The notes: generated by a model from the sequence alone, not told the origin. Counted from the first letter of the stretch, positions 45,650 through 58,900 are shown. The stretch: DNA of 64,000 nt from Saprospiraceae bacterium (GCA_016715405.1 JADKAE010000020.1:1-64000); one strand, 5' to 3'. A program made the numbers and translations.

Positions 45650-47752
45650 ATGTTAAACAAAGCGATACACTACGCCATCACTGCACTCTCCGTCCTGCTG
45701 GCCGGCGGCCGGGCCGCGGAGAGCTACCTGCAACTGCCCGTGCTAATGCAATGGGCGGGGCGTTTTCACCTCTTGCTTTTGCATTTTCCCATTGTATTGG
45801 TATTACTATTGGCGGGATTGATCTGGTTTCGTCCGGATGTAGTGAAGGTAGAATGGCTGGGGGGCATTGCAGTAATTGCATTGGTCGCGGCGCTCTCGGG
45901 ATTGTTTTTATCGCTACAGGAAAAAGATGGCGGGAGTTTGCTGGCACAGCACAAGTGGGCGGGGGCTTTCACCGCGTTTTTGTGTGTAGGCGCGTACGCA
46001 GGTTGGAATTATTTATTTAAACAAAAATCGTTACAACGAATATTTACAATCGTATTATCCCTATCGGTAATAATAACCGGGCATTGGGGTGGTACGTTGA
46101 CGCATGGGAGAGAATTTCTGGCTTATCCAGGTGCAGATAAAACATTTACAGACCTTGCCGATGATCCGCTAATATACGCCCAGTTGGTACAACCCATTTT
46201 GCAAAAGCGCTGCATATCGTGCCACAGCGAAGAGAAAAAAAAGGGCGGGCTGCTGCTGACCAGCTACGAAGCACTGCGCAAAGGCGGAAAAAACGGAACG
46301 CTTTTTGATACGGGCAATTGGCATAATAGCTTATTGCTCAAACGTTTGGAATTGCCTTTGGCTCACAAAGAGCACATGCCGCCGCAAAGCAAGCCGCAGC
46401 TCAGCGAACAGGAATTGGCCATCATACGTTTGTGGCTGGCCAAAGGCGCTTCCGACACCCTGGCCTTCCGGCATTTACCGCCGGGGGATACTTTGGCGTT
46501 GCTGGTAAACACGATAATACAGGCCGGCCAGTCGGACAGATGGGCGCATTTGCCCAAGATCAAAGACGAAACCATTTCCGGATTGGGCAATTACTTCTGC
46601 ACCATTCAGCGCCTTTCGGCGAATAGCCAGGCGCTTTCGGTGCAGTTGTATGCGCACCCCGACTTTTCGGCCAAAGACCTGGAGCGGCTCCTCCCTCTGG
46701 CCAAAAACACCATAGAATTGGATCTCAGCGGTTTGCCCCTCGATGAGAAGGCTTTGGGCGTGGTAGCCCGCTTTAAAGCCCTCGAACGCCTGGAAATCGA
46801 CCGCACACCGGTGACCGATGCCGGGCTGGCATTGTTGAAAGAACTGCCTGACATACGGGTATTAAAAGCCTACCAGACTAAACTGACCGACAAATCACTT
46901 TCCACATTGAAACAGTGGAAAAAACTGCAACGCGTGTACGCGTGGCAAACCGGCATATCTCCGGCCACTTTGGGGAAAATTTATATTGATACCGGAGCAG
47001 ACACGTCCATACACTTCAAAGCCATCTTGTCGAAACCCGAGATACTGGAGCCGCGCGCTTTTTTCGATCAGCCTTTTGCGCTCAAATTATTTCACCGCAT
47101 CAAAGGCATTGACATTCGATACACACTCGACGGCAGAACGCCAACGTCGACCTCCACATTATTGGGCAGAGATAGCATCATATTAATCGACAAACCGGTA
47201 AAAGTCAAATACATAGCCATCAAAGAAGGCTGGGAGAGCAGTCAGGCAGACTCCATCGAATTGTGGCGGACCTCGCCGCCGCCTCCTGTAACAAAGCTCA
47301 TACACCCGCCCAACGACAGCTACAAGGGTAGGGGAGTGGCCAGTCTGTTCGACCACAAAAAAGCATCTCTGGAATACAGCGATACCCTGTGGCTGGGCTT
47401 CCGGGAGCAGCCGATGATAATGGAGGCCTCCTGGCCGGCGCCCGTATCATTGTCCAGTGTAACCCTCAGCACCTTGTTCAGCGTCGATTCCTACATCTTT
47501 CCGCCCACTGTGGTAGAAGTCTGGGGCGGCAATTCGGCAGGCAGTCTCAAGCGAATAGGGCTCTTAAAGCCGGACATGCCGGGCAAGTCGATGATGCCGG
47601 CGAACCGGTTTTATACTTGCGAGGTTAGCTCTAGTCCCATCCGTTACTTGCGGGTTATCGCCAGGCCCATTCCCACATTGCCGGGCTGGCATCCGGGTAA
47701 GGGGGATAAGGGCTGGGTGTTTGTGGATGAGGTGGTGGTGGTGACAAGGTGA
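45650..47752 (+). CDS. Membrane-anchored cytochrome c protein with LRR-like and chitobiase-type domains
   Basis: 700 residues from ATG 45650 (the ATG at 45629 lies in the repeat). The N-terminal half has four or more membrane segments, for example HLLLLHFPIVLVLLLAGLIW and WLGGIAVIALVAALSGLFLS, as in DUF2231-type proteins. A single heme motif CISCH lies in ILQKRCISCHSEEKKKGGLL. Leucine-rich units follow: LDLSGLPLDEKALGVVARFK, LERLEIDRTPVTDAGLALL and LPDIRVLKAYQTKLTDKSL. A beta domain (IDIRYTLDGRTPTSTSTLLG) is chitobiase-C-like. The order matches the cytochrome gene that accompanies DUF1549/1553/1501 sets in Bacteroidota. It is probably a periplasmic electron-transfer protein. The last codons TR and stop are in the following octamer repeat. 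Confidence 0.85.
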   Translation: MLNKAIHYAITALSVLLAGGRAAESYLQLPVLMQWAGRFHLLLLHFPIVLVLLLAGLIWFRPDVVKVEWLGGIAVIALVAALSGLFLSLQEKDGGSLLAQHKWAGAFTAFLCVGAYAGWNYLFKQKSLQRIFTIVLSLSVIITGHWGGTLTHGREFLAYPGADKTFTDLADDPLIYAQLVQPILQKRCISCHSEEKKKGGLLLTSYEALRKGGKNGTLFDTGNWHNSLLLKRLELPLAHKEHMPPQSKPQLSEQELAIIRLWLAKGASDTLAFRHLPPGDTLALLVNTIIQAGQSDRWAHLPKIKDETISGLGNYFCTIQRLSANSQALSVQLYAHPDFSAKDLERLLPLAKNTIELDLSGLPLDEKALGVVARFKALERLEIDRTPVTDAGLALLKELPDIRVLKAYQTKLTDKSLSTLKQWKKLQRVYAWQTGISPATLGKIYIDTGADTSIHFKAILSKPEILEPRAFFDQPFALKLFHRIKGIDIRYTLDGRTPTSTSTLLGRDSIILIDKPVKVKYIAIKEGWESSQADSIELWRTSPPPPVTKLIHPPNDSYKGRGVASLFDHKKASLEYSDTLWLGFREQPMIMEASWPAPVSLSSVTLSTLFSVDSYIFPPTVVEVWGGNSAGSLKRIGLLKPDMPGKSMMPANRFYTCEVSSSPIRYLRVIARPIPTLPGWHPGKGDKGWVFVDEVVVVTR

Positions 47753-47806
47753 CAAGGTGACAAGGTGACAGGGTGACAGGGTGACAAGGTGACAGGGTGA
47801 CAGGGC
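47741..47806. repeat. Octamer array (TGACAAGG)n starting at the stop codon
   Basis: Eight units TGACAAGG or TGACAGGG follow each other. The stop codon at 47750 is the TGA of one unit, and TGA recurs every 8 bp, giving stops in all three frames. Confidence 0.9.
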
Positions 47807-47970
47807 TCCTCGAAAAAAAATACCTGATAAATTATTGCATATCAAATCCGTACCTTAAATTTGATTCGCGAAAGGAAATACCAGCTTTCCCCCTCTGCTG
47901 CATATTCCATTCTCCTTTTTTACATTTCTGAGAGAGGCTACCATAAACATTCAAACACTCATTCAATGTC

Positions 47971-48047
47971 ATTAAGTTAAGCATCAATGGCGGTGCATGT
48001 TTACTAAACTTCCCAAAGTTTAGTAAACATGAAAAGCTTAACTTAAT
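47971..48047. repeat. Nested palindrome (16-bp perfect inner stem, 12-bp outer arms)
   Basis: The inner stem is CATGTTTACTAAACTT, loop CCCA, AAGTTTAGTAAACATG. Outer arms are ATTAAGTTAAGC and GCTTAACTTAAT. The rest of 47807-48185 has no gene. It may be an insertion element without coding capacity or a strong RNA hairpin. Confidence 0.75.
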
Positions 48048-48185
48048 TACATGGAACACTCGTTGATCCAAGACCGTGTTTTTATTTGTTCCTGTGATCT
48101 TGTAGGTCATTGGTAATGAGTTTTTTGTGTTAAAAAACAAACTCAAAATTTAATATATCTCATCAGGGGCAAAGCACTACAACAA

Positions 48186-51100
48186 ATGCTTGGAAAAGTG
48201 ACCGTTATAGTCTTGGCGATTGGGCTGAGCAGCCTGGTTGTGCAAGCGCAAAGCGGCATTTTTGAAAGCTATGCCATCATCAACACGGGTGGCAGCGACA
48301 TCTACTACGATTTACAGGCTACTACCGGCAACCCCGATTTCAATGGCGCCAACCTGGGCTCGTTTGCGCAATGCACGGCCACCTTGCGGCTGGACGGAGG
48401 GCAGAACAAAACCTTCAAGTGCTCCGGCGACGACATCACCGATGGCAAAATATGGTATCGGGTCTATCCAACTGGAAGCCCATCGGGAGCTTTTGTTTCT
48501 ACCAGCTTCCCGAATGTAACCCCCCTCGGCACCGGCTGCGACGGCAATGACCAGCAATGGGAGCAAAATGCAGCCAATATCAACCTGCTGGCAGGCCGTG
48601 CGCCGGGCAATTATACCTTAGAAGTATACACAACAGCCGATTACACATTTACAGGCGGCGGTGGCGGCTCGGGTACGCATTTCTCCAACAACGGCGGCGC
48701 CAACTACAGCGCTACCTTCACGGTAACCGGCGGGGCTACCTGCCCGGTGTTTGTGACGGCGAGCGGGGGGACGGCGTTTGCGCCGTATACTACGCTGAAT
48801 GCTGCTTTTACGGCAATAAACGCAGGCACACATCAAGGCGTTATCAACATTACCATTGGAGCTAATACGACAGAACCAGCCACGCCAGTAGCATTACTGC
48901 GCAGCAATTCTCCTTCCAATTATACGAGCATTTCTATCAAACCATTCGGCAATGTTACGATCAACAGCGCTGCTACGCCTACAAGCGGAAGAGCTGTGCT
49001 TGAATTCAACGGCGCAGATAATGTTACCATAGATGGGGATGATCCTGCTACCTCGGGAGTTAGAAACCTGACCATCCAACTGGCAACATCCAGTAGCAGT
49101 ACATTGGCAGCTGTGCGTTATGCCTCATCCTCTACATCAGATGGCGCTACCAACAATACCATAAAAAATTGCGTAATAATCGGCTCCAGGAGCTCTGCTA
49201 CCTCTACCCAAACCAATTTTGGTATTTATTCCGGAACTTCCGGGACCTCGACTATGTCAACCTCTGGTCAATCCGATAACAACGACAATATTACCATCGA
49301 AAATAACGAAATACGCCGTAGCTATTGGGGTATTTATTGCGCCGGAACAAGCACGAATTTTATGGATAATCTTATTATCCGCAATAACATCATAGGTTCT
49401 TCAACTGCCGCCGATGCTGTGGCTAATCGAGGTATTTATTTTCAAAATACCCAGGCAAGCGCATCGGCTGCTTCAGCCTTGATAGAAGGAAACGACATCC
49501 GGATAACAGCCAGTTCTTCTTCCACCAGCTCCTGTAACGGCATGGAGATTGCCAATGGCAACGCCGGGGCCATCATCAGTAAAAACAAAATTCACGATAT
49601 CAACCATCCCAACACGAGTGGCTATGGGGCTTACGGTATCAGTGTCACCGGCTCTTCCAACAACGCCGGGATTACGATTGTCAACAATTTTATTTGGGAC
49701 ATTACCAATGACAACTGGTCAACTGCAATATCTGCTACCTCTGGTGACCTACCGGTCGGAATACGCGTAAGTGCAGGCGCTACCGGATTAAAAATTTACC
49801 ACAACAGCATAAGTCTGAATGCAGCTAATACCGACCCCGCAACCGCTGGTTACTCGTCATGCGTGCAATTGACGACTACGGGCATTACGGGAACTGATAT
49901 TCGCAACAACATTTTTTCAAATACCCAAACCGGGGCCGCGGGCAGCAAATATTTTACTTTTGTAATCCCGTCCGGGTTTACTTTTGGAACGATCAACAAC
50001 AACGACTATTTTGCCAATACTGCCATTAACATCATTGGCTGGAACGGCTCGGATAGAACCACCCTGGCTGCCTGGCAATCCGTGACAGGACAAGACGGTA
50101 ATTCCGTGGCTGTTAATCCTAATTTTACGTCCGGTGCTGATTTGCACATACCCAATGCAACCAACACAGTTTTAGAATCAGGCGGGGCCGCAATTGGCGT
50201 CACCACCGACATCGACGGCGATGCCCGCCCCAACGGCTTTGCTCCGGATATCGGCGCCGATGAATTTAACGGTATCAACCCGAATGTTTGTTCAGGTACG
50301 CCAACTGCCGGTAGTATTTCCTCCGTCCCTGCATCCATCTGTGCAAGCGGATCGGCCGTTCTGACGCTTACCGGCGCAAGCTCAGGCCCCGGCATCACCT
50401 ACCAGTGGAAAGAAGCCACCGCCCCCGGAGGGACTTATACCAATGTGGGAAGCAGCCAGACTACATATACAACCGGGACCATTACCTCCAACCGCTATTA
50501 CATTGTAGACGTAACCTGTTCAAACGGGCCTTCCACGGTAACGACATTGGAATATGCTTTGGTAGTGAATCCGTTGCCGACAGTGATGGTTTCCCCCACC
50601 TCCGGCCTCATTTGCAACCCCGGCGGCACGGCGGTGGCATTGACGGCCTCCGGCGCCGGCACTTATACCTGGTCGCCGGCTACGGGCCTGGATATGACAA
50701 TGGGCGCTACTGTAAATGCCAGTCCTTCTGCTACCACCACTTACACCGTAACTGGCACCGATGGCAACGGCTGCCAGAATACGGCCATGGTGACTGTAAC
50801 CGTTGCCGACAAACCTGCTATTCAGGCTATTACCGCTACTCCTTCATCCATTTGCAGCGGACAAAACAGCCAGTTGAATATCAATGCGGGGATTTTTACT
50901 ACTACGGCCAATGGCGGCGCCCTCACCATCAACTCATTAGGCAATGCCACGCCTTACTCCCGCTAACATCAGCGTGAGCGGCTTGCCCACGTCAGGCGTT
51001 AAGGTCAAGCAGGTGCTGATCAACGGATTAAGTCATACTTTCCCGGGTGATATTGACATGTTGCTGCAATCGCCCACGGCTACCAACCTAGTACTGATAA

Positions 51101-54100
51101 GCGATCAAGGTAGCTCTAGTAGTATTTCTAATGTCAATTTAGTATTACAAGACGGCTCGCCGGCAATAGGGGCCTCTATTGTATCCGGCACTTTCCGCCC
51201 AACGGTGGATACCGGTAGCGATACCTACCCGACGCCGGGCCCTGGTACCGTTACACCTCCAAGTATCCCTACCTTGTCGAGCTTCACCGGCGACTTCAAT
51301 GGCACATGGAATCTATTTGTAGTAGACGATGCAACCGGTGACGGTGGTTCAATAACTAGTTGGAGTATCGTATTTGAGTATGGCGCTGCAGTAACCGGCT
51401 ATTCCTGGTCGCCAAATACCTTCCTCAACGATGCTACCATTGCCAATCCGCAAGCAATAGGGGCTACGGCCACTACTACCTACACAGTTACAACTACTTC
51501 GAGTGCAGGCTGTACGAACTCCGCCCAGGTAACCCTGACTGTCAACCCGCTGCCTACGGCTACCGTCTCCGGCGGTGGCACGGTTTGCTCTACTGACCCA
51601 TTGCCCGATGTGAGCTTTGCGCTAACGGGCACAGGGCCTTGGGATCTTACCTATAACGATGGAACAAATAACTTTCCAATTACGGGTATTGCAACCAGCC
51701 CATACACCATCATGAACGCACCGGCAGGCACTTATACAGTTGTAAGTGTAAGTGACTTTAACTGCTCAGGTACGGGCAGCGGTAGTGTGACTGTTGCAAC
51801 CACGCCGGCCACCACCTGGTACGAGGACTTCGACGGCGATAATTACGGCAACCCGATGGTAACCCAAATGGCTTGTACCCCGCCTCCCGGCTATGTGGCC
51901 GACAATGCCGACTGCGACGACACAGACGGCGATATCAACCCGACGACAGTGTGGTACAAAGACGAAGACACTGACGGCTACTCCGACGGCACAACGCTCA
52001 CGCAGTGCACCCAGCCTACCGATTACTACCTGGCCGGCGATCTCACGGCTACCTCGGGCGACTGCGACGACACAGACGGCGATATCAACCCGACGACAGT
52101 GTGGTATAAAGACGAAGACGGCGATGGTTACTCTGATGGTACCACGCTTACGCAGTGCACCCAGCCCACCAATTACTATTTGGCCGGCGATCTCACTGCT
52201 ATCACGGGCGACTGCGACGACGCCAACCCGGCCATCAAACCAGGCGCGACGGAAGTGTGCGACGGTATCGACAACAACTGCGACGGCAATACCGATGAAG
52301 GCCTTGCCTTTGTGAATTATTACCTCGACGGCGACAACGACGGCTACGGCGATAATAACGGCGCACCCTATAACGCCTGCGCTTCACCCGGGCCGCTCTG
52401 GATAACCGACAACACGGACTGTGACGACAGCAACAATACTGTTTATCCCGGCGCAGCCGAAATCTGCGACAACCTCGACAACGACTGCGACGGCATGACC
52501 GACGAAGGCGTTCAGACTACCTATTATCTCGATGCAGATGGCGACAACTATTACACCGGCAGCCCGGTTATGGCGTGTACCTCTCCCGGCATGGACTATG
52601 TAACTTCTGTAATAGGCGGAGGCGATTGCGACGACGACAACAGCGCCGTAAACCCCGGCGCTAACGAAATCGTCAACGGCATCGACGACAACTGTAACGG
52701 CCAAACCGACGAAACCGGCATCACCTATTATCGCGACGTGGACGGCGACGGCTATGGAGATCCCAATGATTCTGTTTTGGCAGGCTCACCCCCTCCGGGT
52801 TACGTGCTCGACAATACCGACTGCAACGACAATGACCCGCTGGAAAAACCGGGCCAAACCTGGTACGCCGATACCGACAACGACGGCTACTCCAACGGCA
52901 TTACCCAGGTATCCTGCCCGCGTCCTGTGGGGTATAAGGTAGCAGGCGAGTTGACCCAAACCACGGGCGATTGCAACGACGCCAATGCGGCCATCAAACC
53001 CGGCGCTACGGAAGTGTGCGACGGTATAGACAACAATTGCAACGGTATGACCGACGAAGGCGTATTGACGACCTACTTCCAGGATCTGGATGGCGATGGC
53101 TTTGGTAACCCCTTTGTTTCTACGCAGTCGTGTATGACGCCGGCCAATTATGTAACCAATAACCAGGACTGCGACGACAGCGACCCGCTGGAAAAACCAG
53201 GCCAAACCTGGTATGCCGATTTGGATAACGACGGCTACTCCAACGGCATTACCCAGGTATCTTGCCTGCGCCCTATGGGGTATAAGTTAGCGGGCGAGTT
53301 GACACAAACCACGGGCGATTGCAATGACAACAACGCGGCCATCAAACCGGGCGCCATGGAAATCTGCGACGGCATCGATAACAACTGCGACGGCATGACC
53401 GACGAAGGCGTGCTGACCACCTATTATCTCGATTCCGACAGCGATGGCTATTATACAGGCAGTCCGGTGATTGCTTGTTCGCCGCCCAGCCCGGCATATG
53501 TTACCGTGGTCACCGGTGGCGGCGATTGTAACGACAATAACTTCAATATCAAACCCAGTGCGACGGAAGTCTGCGATGGGGTGGACAACGACTGCGACGG
53601 CATGACCGACGAAGGCGTGTTTCTCACGTTTTATCTCGACGCCGATGGCGACGGGTATTATACGGGTAGTCCGGTAGTAGCTTGTTCTGCTCCCGGCTCC
53701 GGCTACGTCCTTTCTGTCATCGGTGGCGGCGATTGCGACGACAGCGACCCGCTGGAAAAACCGGGCCAAACCTGGTATGCCGATTTGGATAACGACGGCT
53801 ATAGCAGTGGCGTTACCCAGGTATCCTGCCTGCGCCCCGGTGGTTACAAGGTAGCGGGCGAACTCACGTCGACCAGCACCGATTGCAACGACAATAACTT
53901 CAATATCAAACCCAGTGCTCCTGAAATCTGCGACGGGGTGGACAACGACTGCGACGGCTTGACCGACGAAGGGGTATTGACTACCTATTATCTCGACGCC
54001 GACAGCGATGGCTATTATACAGGCAGTCCGGTGATTGCTTGTTCGCCGCCCAGCCCGGCATATGTTACCGTGGTCACCGGTGGCGGCGATTGTAACGACA

Positions 54101-55751
54101 ATAACTTCAATATCAATCCCAGCGCGACGGAAATCTGCGATGGGGTGGACAACGACTGCGACGGTTTGACCGATGAAGGCGTGTTGCTCACATTTTATCT
54201 CGACGCCGATGGCGACGGGTATTATACGGGTAGTCCGGTAGTAGCTTGTTCTGCTCCCGGCCCCGGTTATGTACTTTCGGTCATCGGTGGCGGCGATTGC
54301 GACGACAGCGACCCGCTGGAAAAACCGGGCCAAACCTGGTATGCCGATTTAGATAACGATGGCTATAGCAGCGGCGTTACCCGATCATGCCTGCGCCCCG
54401 CCGGTTACAAGGTAGCGGGCGAACTCACTCGACCAGCGGCGACTGCAACGACAATAACTTCAATATCAAACCCAGTGCGACGGAAGTTTGCGATGGGGTG
54501 GACAACGACTGCGACGGTTTGACCGACGAAGGCGTGTTGATCACCTACTATCGCGACCAGGACGGCGACGGCTTCGGCAATCCGTCGAATACGACGCAAG
54601 CTTGCAGCCTGCCGGGCGGTTACGTGACCAACAACCAGGACTGCAATGACAACAACCCGCTGGAAAAACCGGGCCAGACCTGGTACGCCGACCTGGATAA
54701 CGACGGCTACAGCAGCGGCGTTTTCCTGGTGACCTGCTTGCGACCTGTGGGCTATAAGGTAGCGGCCGAGCTCACCTCGACAATGGGCGATTGCAACGAC
54801 AACAACGCGGCCATCAAACCGGGCGCTGCAGAAATCTGCGACGGCATCGACAACAACTGCAACGGCCAAACGGACGAACCTGTAGCCATCAGCTCACCCT
54901 GGTCGAGCGCTAACGTAGGAAGCGGCGCCAACGGCGGCGCTAGCCAGTCTTGTTCGCAGGGCAACCAGACCACCTTCAATGTGAGCTCACAAGGCTATTC
55001 CACGCCTACCGGCGACGTGACCCACACCGTCTTCCAGCAGCTCTGCGGCGACGCCTCCATCACGGTGCGCGTAGCTGCCTTAAGCAGTGGCGGATGGGCA
55101 GGTATCACCATGCGCGAAAGCCTCGCCGGCGGATCGCGAATGGTAGCGCTAAAAACACAGTTGGCCAACACCGGCATCCGCGAAGCGCGTAGCGCCACCA
55201 ACGGACCCAAGCAGACGCAGATATTCCCGGCTACTTTGCTTCACGAATGGCTGCGCATCACCCGCAGCGGCAACACCTTCCAGTACTTCATCTCGCCCGA
55301 CGGTACCAACTGGCAGCTGGTGGGTGTGGTGAATATCGCTATGGGCTCTTGTCTATACGTGGGCATGTTTGCGGAAAGTATCAACGTCAACACCACTACG
55401 GTTGCTTCGTTTACCAATGTAAGCATCAGCGGCGGCGTATTACCCTTAACGGGCAATTCCGACAACGGGCTCGAAGACCAGTTCATCACCAGGCAGCGCG
55501 ACTTCAGCTTGTATCCGAACCCCAGCAGCGGCGAAGTAAACGTCGACCTGAAAGAATACCTGGGCAGCGAGGTGCGCATTGAGGTCTACAGCCTGCTCGG
55601 TCAGCTGGTATACTTTGTGGAAATCGACGAGGTACAAACAGCGGTAACCAAACTGGACTTGTCCGTTTACCAAAACGGCGCGTATCTCATTCGCGTACAC
55701 ACAGATGGACAACCTGATACGACGAAGTGGGTAAAACTGCTGATGCCGTAA
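48186..55751 (+). CDS. Giant T9SS surface protein with beta-helix, Ig-like, P-domain and MopE-type repeats (two frameshifts)
   Basis: About 2520 residues after joining three frames (breaks near 50957 and 54432). Signal peptide MLGKVTVIVLAIGLSSLVVQ (AQ). Residues 190-690 form a right-handed beta-helix-like region ending in DARPNGFAPDIGADEF. PKD/Ig-like domains follow (APGGTYTNVGSSQTTYTTGT). Then a proprotein-convertase P-domain (QVLINGLSHTFPGDIDMLLQ, FNGTWNLFVVDDATGDGGSI). About ten Cu-binding MopE-type repeats come next (EVCDGIDNNCDGNTDEG and variants), alternating with calcium-loop-like DxDxDGYYTGSP units. A LamG-like domain and a type A sorting domain (YPNPSSGEVNVDLKEYLG) end it. It is probably an adhesin on the outer surface. 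Confidence 0.85.
53401..54520 (+). repeat. Internal near-identical DNA repeat, period 564 bp
   Basis: The block starting GACGAAGGCGTGCTGACCAC at 53401 recurs at about 53965 and, more diverged, at about 54529. Long stretches, such as that around GGCTATTATACAGGCAGTCC, are identical. The period is a multiple of three, so copy number can change without breaking the frame. Confidence 0.8.
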
Positions 55752-55788
55752 GTAGAAAGATAATTATTATTAGACGAATGTAAAACGA

Positions 55789-55823
55789 GGGCCTTGCAGT
55801 GTAAGCTGCAGGGCTCTTTTTTT
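55789..55823 (+). terminator. Rho-independent terminator of the giant T9SS gene
   Basis: GGGCCTTGCAG pairs with CTGCAGGGCTC around a 6-base loop and is followed by seven T. The same hairpin, nearly identical, ends the next gene (59407-59442). Confidence 0.8.
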
Positions 55824-55952
55824 AGAATACATACAAACCTCAAGTGATGTAAGTCATTGCTGAAATGTATTTTTTTATAGAAATTACTTCAAACTTGACA
55901 GCGATTGTACCCATTGGTTCATGATGCAATATTAATTCCAAAATTCACGGTC

Positions 55953-58900
55953 ATGAACAAAGTACTATTCCTGTTATGCAGTATATTCCTTGTACAGCCC
56001 AATGCAGAGGGGGGCTCCCGGTGGTATGTCAGGGAAGATTCTGCCGCCATAAACGACGGCATTTACAGAATTAATGTTTACAGCGAAATACAACTGGCAC
56101 CTGTGACGCTGGAAAAGGGTGGGTTAGACAGGTCATTATATGGGGAGCTACCTGTTGCGGCGTGTAAGAACCTGACCATCTCACTTGGCCCCAAAGGAGA
56201 GGTCGCGATCACACCTGCTGATATAGACAACGGTAGTAGTGCCGGATGTGGGTTGAGCAGTATCGTTGTGTCACCCAATAAGTTTGATTGCAGCCATATC
56301 GGCACACCTCAAATAGTGACCCTTACTGTTACGGATTACAATGGGCAGAGCAGCACCTGTGAGTCCACAGTAACGGTTGTTGACAATACACCTCCCGTTA
56401 TAACAGGCCCTGGCATTATGACCATAGCGGCCGCACCCGGTGAAGATTTTGCCATTGCGAGGTGGACCCCGCCTACCGCCTTCGATAACTGTGGCACACC
56501 TGTCATTGTGCAAACGACCGGGCCGGCCAACGGTTCTTCGATCCCCGTTGGTACTACTTTTTATTGCATTTTGCGGGCGACCGACGCCGCAGGCAATGTG
56601 GCTTACGATTTCTTTACTGTGACGGCAGAATCAAGACATTATAAACCATATGATATACTCTTCCCACCTGGTTTCGAGTATAATGGTGAGGAATACTATG
56701 AAGAACCTTACTTCATCTCATATCCGAGTAATATCACTGTGCCTGCCTTGATCGGGACAGACTACGCTATTGTGAACTGGCCGCTGCCAACAGCCACTTT
56801 TATTAGATCATCCGCAGTGACCACCCAGATTCAAGGTCCACCGAGCGGTTCCGCTTTCCCGGTAGGCACTACCTTAATACAGTACTTGGCGGAATCCCCG
56901 GGATATACTAATACAACCGCGATCTGCGCTTTCACTATAACTGTAACCAATGGAGAAAATCCGGTTTTTACTTTTTGCCCCAGCGGCATTATAGTTCGTC
57001 CTACTGAGCCTGGAACCGCTTCAGCCGTTGTCAATTGGCCAACCCCTGTGGCTGTGGATGACGATGGCCCGCTTAGTGTAGTACAAACCACGGGGCCTAC
57101 GAACAATTCAATCTTACCTATAATAGATTTCCCCCTCCCGATTCATGTCACATACACGGCAACTGATGCCTCCGGGAATAAGGCAACCTGCTATTTTGAG
57201 GTAAAGGCGGTGGACGCAGAAAAACCCGTTTTTAATACTTGTCCTTCCGATACAATAGTTTATCTCCTCAATCCTTCAGCTACCGAAACTGTAGTGAGCT
57301 GGCCCACTGTAACGGCTACTGATAACTGCAGCGTACCCCGTGTGATACAAATCATGGGACCAGCAAGCGGCTCTACCTTAAACGTAGGGAACGCCTACTT
57401 AGTACAATATGAAGCTACTGACAAAGCAGGTAATCTGGCAACTTGCGAATTTAGGATAGACTTGACAAAAATTGGAAATCCTGTTTTCTATCAATGCCCC
57501 GATAATATTACTATAGTGACGCCGGTAAATTCGTGCAGTACACCTGTTTCGTGGCCTCCAGTTACAGCAGGTGATGGCGATGGCCCAACCACTGTAGAAC
57601 AAATAAGCGGATTAACTAATGGCTCAGAATTTCCAATCGGTAACACCTTCGTTTCCTTCCGGGCTACCGATCCCCTCGGAAACTATAGGGACTGTAGTTT
57701 TATGGTGACTGTACAGGACCTACAACCACCCGTCAGAAACCCGGCCGACTTCAATGTCACACTGGCTTCCGCACCCGATTCATGTTCTACCTATTTCATA
57801 TCACCATTTACGCACATGTGGTTTGACGACAACTGCGTGTCTTCTGGTCCCGGAACTTATGTGACAACGGGGTTGGGTTACGGTCAGTTTCCTTACTTTC
57901 CTGTAGGCGTAACTCCCGCTCTCTTCCGGTTTTCAGACCTTTCACTGAATATCAACGACATTTTATTTTTGATTACGGTGAAAGACACCACTTCTCCCGA
58001 ATTTTCTTCCTGCCCCGGGAACCTGGCAGTATCCGCTGCTCTCGGAGAATGTAGCGCGATAGTCGAGTGGTCCGACCCTATAGCTATTGACAACTGTAGT
58101 CAGTCCATTGTGAGACAAACGCACGGGCCGACTCCCGGCTCCACTTTTTCGATAGGTACAACGCATGTGGTTTATAAAGCAATAGACGCTTCGACTAACG
58201 AGGCAACCTGCTATTTTACCGTCACGGTCAACGACAACGAGCCGCCCGCCGCTGTTTGCGCCGATCAGACACTTACGTTCAACGGCGAATCCAGTTTTAG
58301 CTTGGATGTGGGCGATCTGGTAGTAGTCTCCGACAACTGCGGAATTCAAAGCATAGCCCTGTCAACAGCCCAGGTCACTCCCGGCCAAATCGGCCAAATC
58401 ATACCGGTGACGGTCACGGTGGAAGACACTCATTGTAATATCTCAACTTGTACCAGCTATATTACAGTTAAAGGTTTACCCGGTGGCTGGAGTCAAAACC
58501 CCGACGGCATAGGTTGTCCCGGCGGTAATAGCGTCGAATATTACCCGGCAAATGGAGAATGGACAATTACCAGTAACAACTGCTTCAATGACGGAAACTT
58601 CAGTTCAGACTGCATGGCCTTCGTCCAACATACGCTTTGCGGTGACGGCAGCATTACCGCAAAGGTGAAAAATATCAGCGGGGCGCTAGGTTGGGCTGGC
58701 GTTGTCATGCGCGAGACCAATGCTCCCGGCGCCAAGAAGGCCCATTTGATGTCCAATTTGTCAAGCTTTTAACCGTCGGGAATTTCGCTTGGTCACTAAC
58801 GGGCAAGCCTATCCGCAACAGTTTTCTAGTCTGAACCGCTACTGGCTTCGCATTACGCGCGTGGGAGATCAATTCAGTATGTACGTTTCTTCAGAAGGCC

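Noticed and set aside
47832..48146. Minus-strand gene between the cytochrome and giant surface protein genes
   Set aside because: It reads through a perfect palindrome, has no recognisable motif and no plausible start context.
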